A DNA stretch of 15,429 nucleotides. It comes from Cellvibrionales bacterium UBA5860 (lineage in GTDB: Bacteria; Pseudomonadota; Gammaproteobacteria; Pseudomonadales; Porticoccaceae). Positions 7,454-14,709 of this stretch are shown piece after piece; the first letter of the stretch is position 1; every line of letters begins with the position of its first letter. The position numbers were made by a program, and so were the translations under genes. The stretch is taken from the NCBI GenBank assembly GCA_002431545.1, contig DJFY01000014.1:6500-21928 (forward strand), given 5' to 3'. Below the pieces are notes generated by a model. It searched no databases. It saw nothing but the letters and a program-made list of their open reading frames with translations, and was not told where the DNA came from.

Positions 7454-9421
7454 CTAATTTTCTGTCAATGTCGGTGCCGGCCGGACCCTGCCCCGGCGAA
7501 ACTCCGCCCAGGGCTGCCGGCGTGTAATGACGCCCTCTGCGGACACGGTCAGCACACCCGTATGGCCATAGAACTGTGCCTCCGGCGAAGCCTGCATCAG
7601 ACCGAGCCGCTGGTGAAGCTGGTAGGCATCGATGCCTAGGGCGTAGAGATGTCGATAGGACGACTGCAACTTGCTGTCCGGCAACAGGTGGTCGGAAACC
7701 ATGCCGGGCAGTGTCCACGGCATGGCGCTAAAACGAATGCCGTCCAGGTCGCGGTTCAGGTTGGTGTCCTCGATGCCGGTATAAAGGTGTGAAGTCGCAT
7801 ACACAGGAAGGTCGTGGGCGTAGAAAAAATCCAGTGTAGGTTTGATGGATCGCCCGTGAGCTGGCTGCGCGACCAGGAAGATGGCGTCGATATCGTGCCG
7901 ACGGCGCGCCCGGTACTCGATGTTCTTCCCCAGCGTATGCTGGATTTTTTTGGCGCGCGCTATACTGTGATCAATTAGCAGCGCGGGTTTGACCACACTG
8001 GTAAAATCCGACTGGTTCATGCCATAAGTTGCAGTCGAGACAATGCGTCCGCCATAGCGATTCCAGCTGCCGGTAAAGGCCGAGCGGGCTTTTTCTCCCC
8101 AGTCGGCATCTGGCGCGATGATCAGCACGGAGCGGTGGCCCTCTAGCCACATGCGTTGTGCCACCTGGCGGACCTCGTCGACTATTGAAAGGCCAAATTG
8201 GTAGAGGTTGTTCGGTCTCTGTAGGGCGCCATTGAACAGGCTGCCACTGGAGTGCACTGCTACTGGATTGGTCCCGAAAGCGTTCTCCTGATAGCCCGTC
8301 AAATCGCTGATTGCAGCGCCGGTATCGTTCGGCGACGCTACGGCTTCCAGATAGTTGAGGCCGATAATCGTGACTGGCCGCGTCGGCAAGTGAGCCAGGG
8401 TCAGCAGGTTTTCCCGGCGCAAGGGGCCGATGACGAACGCGGCACCATCGTCAATTGCCTGTTGGTACAGGCGCTCGATCGGCTGAGTCGAAGTGTCGTA
8501 AATTTTCAGCGCCGGCGCGTGACCGCCGTTTGACAAATTGTCAAAATGAGCCGCCAGAACACCGTTTCGTATAACCGTACCCGCCTGCCCATAACTGCCC
8601 TCCAGGGGCACCAGAAGAGCCACTTTGTCGACGGGCATGGTATTGGCCGCGCTTTCTATTCTGTCGAGTCCGGTCGGTGGGAACAGGATTGCCGGGTGTC
8701 CCGGCCAACGTTGCCGCCACTGGGCGATATTATCGCGTAGCAGGCCCACGTCCCCGGCGCTTCGCGTGACCTGTGCGAGATCGTACCAGCCACGCAGGGC
8801 CATACCCGACGCTTCCCGCGTCAGGTGCGACAGCGTTTGATCTGGCGCCTGGCTCAACAACAGCCAGATGCGCTCGTGAATATCCCGAATGGCTTCCGGA
8901 TCCGATAGGAGTTCAGAGAGGAGCACGAACTCGTTAACTCCTTTTTCCAGTTCCCCCAGCAGGGAAAACAGCTCGCCACGCTGGCGGTACAGTTCGATGC
9001 GCTGTGCCTGGGCAAGAGTTGCCAGATTGCCTGCCAACCGCGGTGCGGTGAGTAGCTCTCGAACTCTGAAATACTCACCCTGTTCTGTCAGAATAGCCGC
9101 GTAAAGCGTGGTGTGGGCGGCGAGTCCGGCAATATCCAGTTTGGCTGTATCCAGGTTTTCCAGAACGGCTCGAGCCCGTTCTGTCCTGCCCGCATCAACG
9201 AAGCCTTGCGCGGCCTCGAGCAACTGTTGTTCGCGCGCGGGTGACTCCAGGGTGTTCGCTTTTTCGACCAGTTGTTCGGTCTGGTCGGGGCGAGGAGGTA
9301 TTGCGCTGTCACGCGATTGCGGCGTCGTGACTGGAACTGTACAACCTGACACAGTGACGGCAATCAGGAAGAACGCAAGGATTGCCAGGGTAAAGCTGCG
9401 GACTATCGATAAGGAGGGCAT
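7454..9421 (-). CDS. lpoA: Outer-membrane lipoprotein activator of penicillin-binding protein, LpoA
   Basis: The 655-aa product is close to E. coli LpoA (678 aa). A signal peptide with lipobox VSGC gives lipidated Cys27. An N-terminal helical, TPR-like region (about 45-250; LLEAAQGFVDAGRTERARAVL and similar) is followed by the LppC domain with a periplasmic-binding-protein-like fold from VDKVALLVPLEGSYGQAG to the C-terminus (AAFVIGPLRRENLLTLA, SVLIIAPDADWGEKARSAF, DAIFLVAQPAHGRSIKP). E. coli LpoA reaches from the outer membrane through the peptidoglycan to stimulate PBP1A. It is first in the lpoA-yraN-diaA-dolP operon. The ATG at 9421 has no Shine-Dalgarno sequence, and an in-frame stop lies shortly upstream, so no earlier start exists. 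Its start codon is 10 bp from that of divergent rsmI, so its promoter must lie within rsmI coding sequence. Confidence 0.93.
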   Translation of the reverse strand: MPSLSIVRSFTLAILAFFLIAVTVSGCTVPVTTPQSRDSAIPPRPDQTEQLVEKANTLESPAREQQLLEAAQGFVDAGRTERARAVLENLDTAKLDIAGLAAHTTLYAAILTEQGEYFRVRELLTAPRLAGNLATLAQAQRIELYRQRGELFSLLGELEKGVNEFVLLSELLSDPEAIRDIHERIWLLLSQAPDQTLSHLTREASGMALRGWYDLAQVTRSAGDVGLLRDNIAQWRQRWPGHPAILFPPTGLDRIESAANTMPVDKVALLVPLEGSYGQAGTVIRNGVLAAHFDNLSNGGHAPALKIYDTSTQPIERLYQQAIDDGAAFVIGPLRRENLLTLAHLPTRPVTIIGLNYLEAVASPNDTGAAISDLTGYQENAFGTNPVAVHSSGSLFNGALQRPNNLYQFGLSIVDEVRQVAQRMWLEGHRSVLIIAPDADWGEKARSAFTGSWNRYGGRIVSTATYGMNQSDFTSVVKPALLIDHSIARAKKIQHTLGKNIEYRARRRHDIDAIFLVAQPAHGRSIKPTLDFFYAHDLPVYATSHLYTGIEDTNLNRDLDGIRFSAMPWTLPGMVSDHLLPDSKLQSSYRHLYALGIDAYQLHQRLGLMQASPEAQFYGHTGVLTVSAEGVITRRQPWAEFRRGRVRPAPTLTEN

Positions 9422-9425
9422 GTAG
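9411..9425 (+). promoter_or_regulatory. Strong Shine-Dalgarno followed by an in-frame start-stop (ATG TAG) before rsmI
   Basis: AAGGAGG (9411-9417) is followed 2 nt later by ATG (9420-9422) and immediately by TAG (9423-9425), both in frame with the rsmI ATG at 9432. The ribosome site is too close to the first ATG and rather far from the second to be ideal for either. It also lies inside codons 2-4 of lpoA on the other strand, which could explain it by chance. Confidence 0.35.
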
Positions 9426-9431
9426 CGAATT

Positions 9432-10265
9432 ATGGCCGGGACTCTCTATGTGGTGGCGACACCCATTGGCAACCGAGGCGACATGGTACCGCGCGCTCTG
9501 GAGATTCTCCAGAACGTCGGTGTTATTGCGGCGGAGGACACCCGGCGTAGTCGGCGGTTGCTCAACCATTTTGGTATCGATGCCAGGCTGGTGTCCTACC
9601 ACGATCATAGCGATGATACGCGTTCGCAGGCGCTTCTCGGGACCCTGGAGCGCGGCGACGACGTGGCGCTGATCTCGGATGCCGGCACGCCCCTGATTTC
9701 CGATCCGGGCTTTCGCCTGGTCAGGGAGTGCCAGGCGCGGGGTTACCGTGTCAGTCCCATACCAGGGCCTTGCGCCGCCGTGGCGGCACTCAGCGTCGCT
9801 GGCCTGCCCAGTGACCGCTTCGTCTTCGAGGGTTTCTTGCCCACGAGGCAGGCGCGGCGCCTAAAATTGCTGGAGGGTTTGCTCGATGAGTCGCGCACGA
9901 TGATTTTCTACGAGGCGCCTCACCGCATTGTCGAGACGCTGGAAGATATGATCGCGGTGTTTGGTGGCGATCGCCACGCCACGCTGGCACGCGAATTGAC
10001 CAAGGTGTACGAAACCGTAATCCCGGCGTCACTGGAATCCCTCCATCGGCAGGTCTGTGATGATGCCAATCAGCAGCGCGGTGAAATAGCGCTCGTCGTA
10101 GCCGGTATCGAGCAAGCAGCCGACGTCGGTGACGGCGAAAAAAAGCGCGTATTGACGATCCTCCTGGAAGAAATGCCGCCCAATAAGGCGGCAGCGATGG
10201 CGGCAAAACTCACAGGCGGTAAACGCAACGACCTGTATCGCCTGGCGCTTCAGCTTGGCGAGTGA
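9432..10265 (+). CDS. rsmI: 16S rRNA (cytidine(1402)-2'-O)-methyltransferase RsmI
   Basis: The 277-aa product matches RsmI (E. coli YraL, 286 aa). It is a tetrapyrrole-methylase-fold SAM enzyme that 2'-O-methylates C1402 in the 16S rRNA P-site region. Visible family blocks: LYVVATPIGNRGDM near the N-terminus, VIAAEDTRRSRRLL, LISDAGTPLISDPGFRLV, PIPGPCAAVAALSVAGLPSDRFVFEGFLP, MIFYEAPHRIVETLEDM, LARELTKVYETV and a C-terminal PPNKAAAMAAKLTG. The start ATG at 9432 puts the first strand immediately at the N-terminus. The purine-rich AAGGAGG at 9411-9417 is 14 nt away, farther than usual, and in between lies an in-frame ATG-TAG (9420-9425). The 3' end overlaps convergent epmB by 16 bp. Confidence 0.95.
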   Translation: MAGTLYVVATPIGNRGDMVPRALEILQNVGVIAAEDTRRSRRLLNHFGIDARLVSYHDHSDDTRSQALLGTLERGDDVALISDAGTPLISDPGFRLVRECQARGYRVSPIPGPCAAVAALSVAGLPSDRFVFEGFLPTRQARRLKLLEGLLDESRTMIFYEAPHRIVETLEDMIAVFGGDRHATLARELTKVYETVIPASLESLHRQVCDDANQQRGEIALVVAGIEQAADVGDGEKKRVLTILLEEMPPNKAAAMAAKLTGGKRNDLYRLALQLGE

Positions 10266-11272
10266 CTTGATACCGCCAGTTTTGACGACTCCCCGGGCAC
10301 TTCACGGACCAGGCGCGGTACCAGGTAGCCGGGCAGGGCCGCGAGTAGTGCGGCGTGAAGCTCTTGCGCGCGCGCCTCACTCACGGCGAAGTGGGCCGCG
10401 CCCTGAACCGGGTCGAGCATATGCAGGTAGTAGGGCAAAATCCCGGTGTCGTAAAGCTTTTCGCTGAGGGTAGTCAGCGTGGCGGCATCGTCGTTGACGC
10501 CGCGCAGGAGCACAGACTGGTTCAGCACATCGACGCCCGCGGTTTTGAGCTTGCGAACGGCTGTCAGCGTATCGTCGCCCAGTTCGTTAGGGTGGTTGAC
10601 ATGCAGGACCATAGTGCTTGTCAGTCTGCTCCCTGCTAGCCACTGCAGGCATTCATCGGTTATCCGCGATGGAATGGCCACGACGAAGCGCGTGTGGACG
10701 CGCAACCGCTTGATGTGCGAGATCGCAGCCAACCGCGTTACCAGCCATGCCAGCTGGCGGTCGCTCGCAGTCAGCGGATCGCCCCCGCTGAGAATCACTT
10801 CTTTGATCGACTGATCCCCGGAAAGATAGGACAGGGCCTGTTGCCACTCGTCGCGGGCAGGGCGGTTGTCCTGGTAGGGAAAGTGCCGACGAAAACAGTA
10901 GCGGCAGTGAATGGGGCAGGCGGTGCTCGCCATCAGCAGGACGCGCCCCCGGTACTTGTGGATCAGGCCCGGCTGCGGATTGGCGTCTTGTTCCCCTACG
11001 GGGTCAGTGCCAAACCCAGGGACAATCTCGAGTTCCTCACCTCGCGGTAGAACCTGGGCCAGCAGCGGGTCGTCGATATCACCTCTGCGGATTTTCGCCA
11101 GAAAGGCGTGTGGCACGAATAATGGAAAGTCTCGGCTGGCCCGCAGTGCCGCCGGCAGCTTGCCTGTGTCGAGTCCCAGTAGTTCGAACAGCGCCGTTGG
11201 CTCGCGCACCGCGCCCGACAACTGCGCTTGCCAGCTAGGGGTCTGCAAAGCCAGGTTGGCGTGAGGTATCAT
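10250..11272 (-). CDS. epmB: EF-P beta-lysylation protein EpmB (lysine 2,3-aminomutase-like radical SAM enzyme)
   Basis: The 340-aa product is the size of EpmB (YjeK). This radical-SAM, PLP-dependent enzyme converts (S)-alpha-lysine to (R)-beta-lysine, which EpmA attaches to Lys34 of EF-P. The 4Fe-4S motif CxxxCxxC is CPIHCRYC (Cys119, Cys123, Cys126). ILSGGDPLTASD is the GGDP SAM-binding block, LPYYLHMLDPVQGAAHF is the conserved aminomutase segment, and GYLVPRLVREVPGESSK carries the probable PLP lysine, Lys331, nine residues from the C-terminus. It is shorter than clostridial lysine 2,3-aminomutase at the C-terminus, as EpmB proteins are. It is divergent from efp with 45 bp between start codons, and epmA lies just beyond efp, so the whole modification pathway is present in one place. 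Confidence 0.95.
   Translation of the reverse strand: MIPHANLALQTPSWQAQLSGAVREPTALFELLGLDTGKLPAALRASRDFPLFVPHAFLAKIRRGDIDDPLLAQVLPRGEELEIVPGFGTDPVGEQDANPQPGLIHKYRGRVLLMASTACPIHCRYCFRRHFPYQDNRPARDEWQQALSYLSGDQSIKEVILSGGDPLTASDRQLAWLVTRLAAISHIKRLRVHTRFVVAIPSRITDECLQWLAGSRLTSTMVLHVNHPNELGDDTLTAVRKLKTAGVDVLNQSVLLRGVNDDAATLTTLSEKLYDTGILPYYLHMLDPVQGAAHFAVSEARAQELHAALLAALPGYLVPRLVREVPGESSKLAVSSHSPS
11267..11272 (+). promoter_or_regulatory. Candidate -10 box of the efp promoter, overlapping the epmB start codon
   Basis: TATCAT differs from TATAAT at one position and lies 45 bp before the efp ATG. No good -35 is visible (TGCAAA at 11244-11249 with 17-bp spacing). If real, transcription of efp would begin about 40 nt before its ATG, from inside the epmB start region. 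Confidence 0.25.
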
Positions 11273-11305
11273 GGCGCCCCCGACGAACGGTCGCAGGCGA
11301 AAACT

Positions 11306-11313
11306 AAGGAGGT
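11306..11313 (+). promoter_or_regulatory. Shine-Dalgarno AAGGAGGT fixing the efp start
   Basis: A near-perfect anti-16S match lies 4 nt before the ATG at 11318. It settles the efp start against the longer open frame that runs upstream into the divergent gene. Confidence 0.85.
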
Positions 11314-11317
11314 AAGC

Positions 11318-11887
11318 ATGGCGTCATATTCTACCAATGAATTTAGATCCGGGCTCAAAGTCATGCTCGATGGCGATCCCTGCGCCATTCTGGAAAATGA
11401 ATTCGTCAAGCCTGGCAAGGGCCAGGCTTTCAACCGTGTGCGTCTGCGCAATCTCAAGACGGGGCGAGTCTGGGAGCGAACTTTTAGATCCGGCGAAAGC
11501 CTGGAGGGTGCAGACGTAGTCGACAAGGACATGCAATACCTCTACACCGACGGCGAACATTGGCATTTCATGGAACCGGATACCTTCGAGCAGCATCAGG
11601 CCGATGCGGCCGTGGTCGGCGAGGCGGCACCCTGGCTTAGCGAACAGGACACCTGTGTGGTGACGCTCTACAACGGCGCACCTTTGGCGGTGGCGCCGCC
11701 AAATCATGTGGAACTGACCATCGTCGAAACCGACCCTGGGCTGAAAGGCGACACAGCGCAGGGCGGGACTAAACCTGCAACCCTTAGCACCGGCGCAGTT
11801 GTCAAAGTGCCGTTGTTTTTGAACGAGGGCGAGGTGGTTCGCGTGGACACGCGCACCGGCGAATATCTCGGCCGCGCCCGGGACTGA
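11318..11887 (+). CDS. efp: Translation elongation factor P
   Basis: The 189-aa product matches EF-P (188 aa in E. coli), which binds between the ribosomal P and E sites and rescues ribosomes stalled at polyproline stretches. The N-terminal KOW-like domain has FVKPGKGQAFNRVRLRNLKTG, with Lys34 in PGKG as the site of beta-lysylation by EpmA/EpmB. The two following OB-fold domains contain WHFMEPDTFEQ and the C-terminal signature block (about residues 150-189) with TGAVVKVPLFLNEGEVVRVDTRTGEY. All three parts are complete. A strong ribosome site is present, as expected for an abundant protein. epmA follows after 27 bp on the same strand, so the two are probably cotranscribed. Confidence 0.97.
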   Translation: MASYSTNEFRSGLKVMLDGDPCAILENEFVKPGKGQAFNRVRLRNLKTGRVWERTFRSGESLEGADVVDKDMQYLYTDGEHWHFMEPDTFEQHQADAAVVGEAAPWLSEQDTCVVTLYNGAPLAVAPPNHVELTIVETDPGLKGDTAQGGTKPATLSTGAVVKVPLFLNEGEVVRVDTRTGEYLGRARD

Positions 11888-11914
11888 GTCCCTACCTGTT
11901 CCCGGTTGCTCTCT

Positions 11915-12882
11915 ATGGTTGAATCCTGGCGCCCCTCCGCCAGTCGGGACGTGTTACAGCGGCGCGCCCAATTACTGGCCGATATAAGAGGTTTTTTTTT
12001 ACCCGGAACATTTTGGAGATCGATCCGCCGGCTCTCGGCAGCACCGGTGTAACTGACGTACATATCGAGAGCATGCGTCTGGCCGGGATGCCGGGAGCAT
12101 ATCTGCAGACTTCACCTGAGTATTACCTGAAACGGCTGCTTGCCCGGGGTTTCGAAGCCGTGTACAGCCTTGGCAAAGCTTTTAGGCAGGGCGAGCAGGG
12201 TCGATATCACCACCCGGAATTTACCTTGCTTGAATGGTACCGTCCCGGCTGGGACGAGTATCGATTGATGGCGGAAGTACAGGAGTTAATCGTCGCTACG
12301 GGTGCCCGTGAACAAAGGCCCAAGCTTGCAGTATCAACGCACAGTTTTAGCGAAGTCTTCGCCGATGCAACCGGTATCGACCCCCATGCACCGCCACCGC
12401 AAACGCTGCAAAAACTGGCCAGCGATATCGCCGGGCGCGATTGTAATCATGAAGACGATAGCATTTGCCTGGATCTTATTTTCAGCCTGCGGGTCGAGCC
12501 GGTGCTGCCCAGGGGGCTGTGTTTTTTGCACGATTACCCAGTCTGTCAGGCGGCGTTGGCTGCGACTGCAGAAAATGCGGATGGCCAGGTCGTTGCGCGC
12601 CGTTTCGAGGTGTTCTGGGACGGCTTAGAGCTTGCCAACGGCTATTTCGAGTTAACCGACGTCGAAGAGTTGGGTCGACGTTTTCAGGCAGACAATCAAC
12701 GCAGACTAACTCGTGGCCAGGCGACTGTGCCAGTAGATGAAAAGTTGCTGGCCGCAATCAATGAGGGTTTGCCGCCCTGTGCCGGCGTAGCCCTTGGCGT
12801 TGATCGCCTGTTGATGAAATTTACCGGCAGCGAAGCCATTCAGCAGGTACTGGCATTTACCGACCCTTTTGACCTCGCCTGA
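11915..12882 (+). CDS. epmA: EF-P--(R)-beta-lysine ligase EpmA, with an apparent frameshift at a T9 run
   Basis: EpmA (PoxA/GenX/YjeA) is a class II lysyl-tRNA-synthetase-like enzyme without the anticodon domain; it attaches beta-lysine to EF-P Lys34. The N-terminus is in one frame from ATG 11915 (MVESWRPSASRDVLQRRAQL, then LADIRGFF) and matches the start of E. coli EpmA. The rest is in the -1 frame from about 12001 (TRNILEIDPPALGSTGVTD), with class II motif 2 in FRQGEQGRYHHPEFTLLEWY and motif 3 in GVALGVDRLLM. Reading straight on from ATG 11915 stops at TAA 12050-12052 after 45 codons. One added T in the run at 11992-12000, or a -1 shift there, gives 322 aa (E. coli 325 aa) with no gap against the family. 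The only in-frame start for the long part alone is TTG 12013, which would delete conserved residues and lacks a ribosome site. Identity is sure; whether the gene is broken, misread or frameshifted is open. Confidence 0.85.
11992..12001 (+). promoter_or_regulatory. T9 slippery tract with in-phase T TTT TTA heptamer in epmA
   Basis: Nine T followed by A. In the frame from ATG 11915 the codons are GGT TTT TTT TTA, so 11995-12001 reads T TTT TTA in the X XXY YYZ phase, the same heptamer used at the HIV-1 gag-pol frameshift. A -1 shift leads into ACC CGG AAC, the frame that encodes the rest of EpmA. No convincing stem-loop lies at the usual 5-9 nt downstream; the nearest, GCCG/CGGC at 12027-12039, is about 25 nt away. 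Confidence 0.5.
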
Positions 12883-12945
12883 GGGGCCTGACGACCAAAG
12901 CGCAACCGATGGGTGAGCTTGATGGATGAGCTTATTGACCCAGCA

Positions 12946-13755
12946 TTAATCGCAGCCGCAACCTTCCAGCCGGTGATCCATTTTCTCCGCGGGGTCGTCA
13001 TTGTTTGTCGTTCCGACCACTTTTGCCGGTACGCCCGCCGCGATCGAATGAGGTGGAATGTCCGCTAGCACGACACTGGCAGCGGCGATTTTCGAGCCCT
13101 CACCGATTTCGATATTACCCAGGATTGTCGCGCCAGGTCCGATAAGCACGCCGTGACGCACTTTCGGGTGGCGGTCTCCGCTTTCCTTGCCAGTACCACC
13201 CAGGGTAACGGATTGCATAATCGACACTCGATCCTCGACCACGGCGGTCTCGCCGATGACCAGTGCGGTCGCATGGTCAAACATAATGCCCTTGCCGACG
13301 CGGGCCGCCGGGTGAATATCGACGCCAAAGACCACGGACACGCGGTTTTGCAACACCAGTGCCAGCGATTCCCGTTGATGGGTCCATAACCAATGGGCTA
13401 CCCGATGGGTGCTCAGCGCATGGAAACCTTTGTAGTAGAGGAAGGGCGTGGAAAAGTTGTGGCACGCCGAGTCGCGTTCGTAAGCGGCGATTATGTCGCA
13501 GCGGGCTGCATCGATAATACCGGGATCATCGGTAAAGGCAGCGTCAAACACCTCCCGTAACAGCAGCGCTGGGGTAATGTCACTGTGCAGTTTGTTGGCC
13601 AGATGGTAGCTCAGGGCGGCCGCCACGTGATCGTGGTTGAGTATTGTGGCATACAGAAAGCCGGCCAGCAGTGGCTCTTCCTCCACCAGGGTGGACACCT
13701 CGCTGGTCAGTTGTTGCCACAACGTTTCGTTGCAGGGGTGAGTTAGCGCCTCCAT
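12946..13755 (-). CDS. cysE: Serine O-acetyltransferase CysE
   Basis: The 269-aa product aligns with E. coli CysE (273 aa), which transfers acetyl from acetyl-CoA to L-serine, the first step of cysteine synthesis. The N-terminal helical domain (about 1-135) includes ALSYHLANKL and YYKGFHALSTHRVAHWLW. The left-handed beta-helix follows, with catalytic residues Asp146 (GVDIHPA) and His161 (MFDHATA), then VIGETAVVEDRVSIMQSVTLGGTGK and RHPKVRHGVLIGPGATILGNI. The C-terminus ends GCGCD and lacks the terminal Ile that inserts into the CysK active site in the E. coli cysteine synthase complex. It lies 24 bp downstream of comF on the same strand without a clear ribosome site, so cotranscription with comF is possible. 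It converges on epmA, with 63 bp between the two genes and no clear terminator. Confidence 0.95.
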   Translation of the reverse strand: MEALTHPCNETLWQQLTSEVSTLVEEEPLLAGFLYATILNHDHVAAALSYHLANKLHSDITPALLLREVFDAAFTDDPGIIDAARCDIIAAYERDSACHNFSTPFLYYKGFHALSTHRVAHWLWTHQRESLALVLQNRVSVVFGVDIHPAARVGKGIMFDHATALVIGETAVVEDRVSIMQSVTLGGTGKESGDRHPKVRHGVLIGPGATILGNIEIGEGSKIAAASVVLADIPPHSIAAGVPAKVVGTTNNDDPAEKMDHRLEGCGCD

Positions 13756-13779
13756 GGCGCGATTATGGGCGCCCCGGGG

Positions 13780-14592
13780 TTAATTTTCCAGCGGTGTCCG
13801 CGCGACCGCCCATACCTGCACGCGGCTCGCGCCGTATGCGCAAAGCAGTCCGGCGAGTGTTTCAGCAGTACTGCCAGTCGTCACGATATCGTCTACCAGA
13901 GCCACGGATTTACCTTCAATTCGAGCGCCCAGATTTTCACAGCCGCGAAATGCGGATTTGAGATTTTGCCGCCGCTGGTTGCGGTTCAACCCCCGTTGGG
14001 GTGGCGGCTGACCACTTCGCTTGATGCCCCGATCAAGGACCGGGACAGCGATCTGCTGTCCGAGCGCACGAGCCAGAATCTGGGCCTGGTTAAACCCGCG
14101 ACGCATTCGACGATGCCAGCTCAGGGGGACGGGGATGAGAACGTGCGGGCGCTCGAGCGTGGCGTGGTTGATTTGTCGTTCTATTTCCCGGGCCAGTAAT
14201 CGAGCGAGGACACGTCCGGCCGGCAGGTTGCCATTAAATTTAAACTGCCACAGGAGGTTGTCCATGGGCGCCCGGTAAACGAAGGGTGTGACGATGCGGG
14301 TAAATGCCGGGGGTCGCTGCGTGCAGGCCCCGCAAAACAATTTCCGATTATCTGGTGTCGCGGCTGACAGGCCAGCATTCGAGATCGTGGGCTGTCGATT
14401 CTGTGGCAAGGGTAACGCGCATTGGGCGCAGGCAAAGAGGTTGAGCGGCAGACTGGTTTCGCAGGCCGGACACATATCGAGCGCCCGGTTGCTGGCGCAA
14501 CCACACAGGACGCAGCGACCGGGTAGCAGAAGATGACTGCATTGGTCGATCAGGGCACGCAGGTGAGTCACTCGCGGCATTTCTAGTGGCAT
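13780..14592 (-). CDS. comF: ComF family protein (zinc-ribbon plus phosphoribosyltransferase domain)
   Basis: The 270-aa product has the ComF/GntX architecture. An N-terminal cysteine-rich region carries four CxxC pairs: Cys27/30, Cys41/44, Cys55/58 and Cys87/90, expected to bind zinc. The C-terminal type I phosphoribosyltransferase domain has HVLIPVPLSWHRRMRRGFNQA and the PRPP-binding motif VALVDDIVTTGST at 230-242. In naturally competent bacteria ComF is needed for uptake of transforming DNA, acting on the cytoplasmic side; in others (GntX/YhgH) the role is unclear. The start ATG at 14592 is supported by AAGGAG 9 nt upstream (14602-14607). It is divergent from bioB, an arrangement common in gammaproteobacteria, and is followed by cysE. 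Confidence 0.92.
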   Translation of the reverse strand: MPLEMPRVTHLRALIDQCSHLLLPGRCVLCGCASNRALDMCPACETSLPLNLFACAQCALPLPQNRQPTISNAGLSAATPDNRKLFCGACTQRPPAFTRIVTPFVYRAPMDNLLWQFKFNGNLPAGRVLARLLAREIERQINHATLERPHVLIPVPLSWHRRMRRGFNQAQILARALGQQIAVPVLDRGIKRSGQPPPQRGLNRNQRRQNLKSAFRGCENLGARIEGKSVALVDDIVTTGSTAETLAGLLCAYGASRVQVWAVARTPLEN

Positions 14593-14627
14593 GTATATTT
14601 GCTCCTTGCATTTTTTCCCTGATTTCT

Positions 14628-14657
14628 GGCGTCTCTATCTCAAAGAGCGGCGTCTCT
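14628..14657. repeat. Two GGCGTCTCT direct repeats 21 bp apart upstream of comF
   Basis: GGCGTCTCT occurs at 14628-14636 and 14649-14657. The 21-bp period equals two turns of B-DNA, so a protein could contact both on the same face. The position, 36-65 bp upstream of the comF ATG, is in the likely leader or promoter. The function is unknown. Confidence 0.3.
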
Positions 14658-14709
14658 GGATATACTCGTTCTTGGGTTGATGCGCTCCTGTATTACTGTG
14701 TTCGTAACG

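Noticed and set aside
7443..7718. Long upstream extension of the yraN frame (215-aa reading)
   Set aside because: The first 92 residues show no YraN similarity and lie over lpoA in another frame; MSRLSLKRG at 7442 is the family start.
11228..11317. Longer efp frame starting at 11228
   Set aside because: The perfect AAGGAGGT and the known EF-P N-terminus fix the start at 11318; the upstream part overlaps the divergent epmB start.
11880..11892. GGGAC-TGA-GTCCC hairpin at the efp stop
   Set aside because: A 5-bp stem with a 3-nt loop and no T run; too small to call a terminator, and half of it is coding.
12013..12882. EpmA as a normal gene starting at TTG 12013
   Set aside because: It would lose conserved N-terminal residues that are present just upstream in the other frame, and there is no ribosome site before the TTG.
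12883..12945. Terminator between convergent epmA and cysE
   Set aside because: Only a GAGCTT direct repeat is visible; no stem followed by T was found on either strand.
13767..13779. Overlapping palindromes GGGCGCCC and CCCCGGGG between comF and cysE
   Set aside because: Short G+C-only palindromes are expected by chance in this composition, and there is no supporting context.
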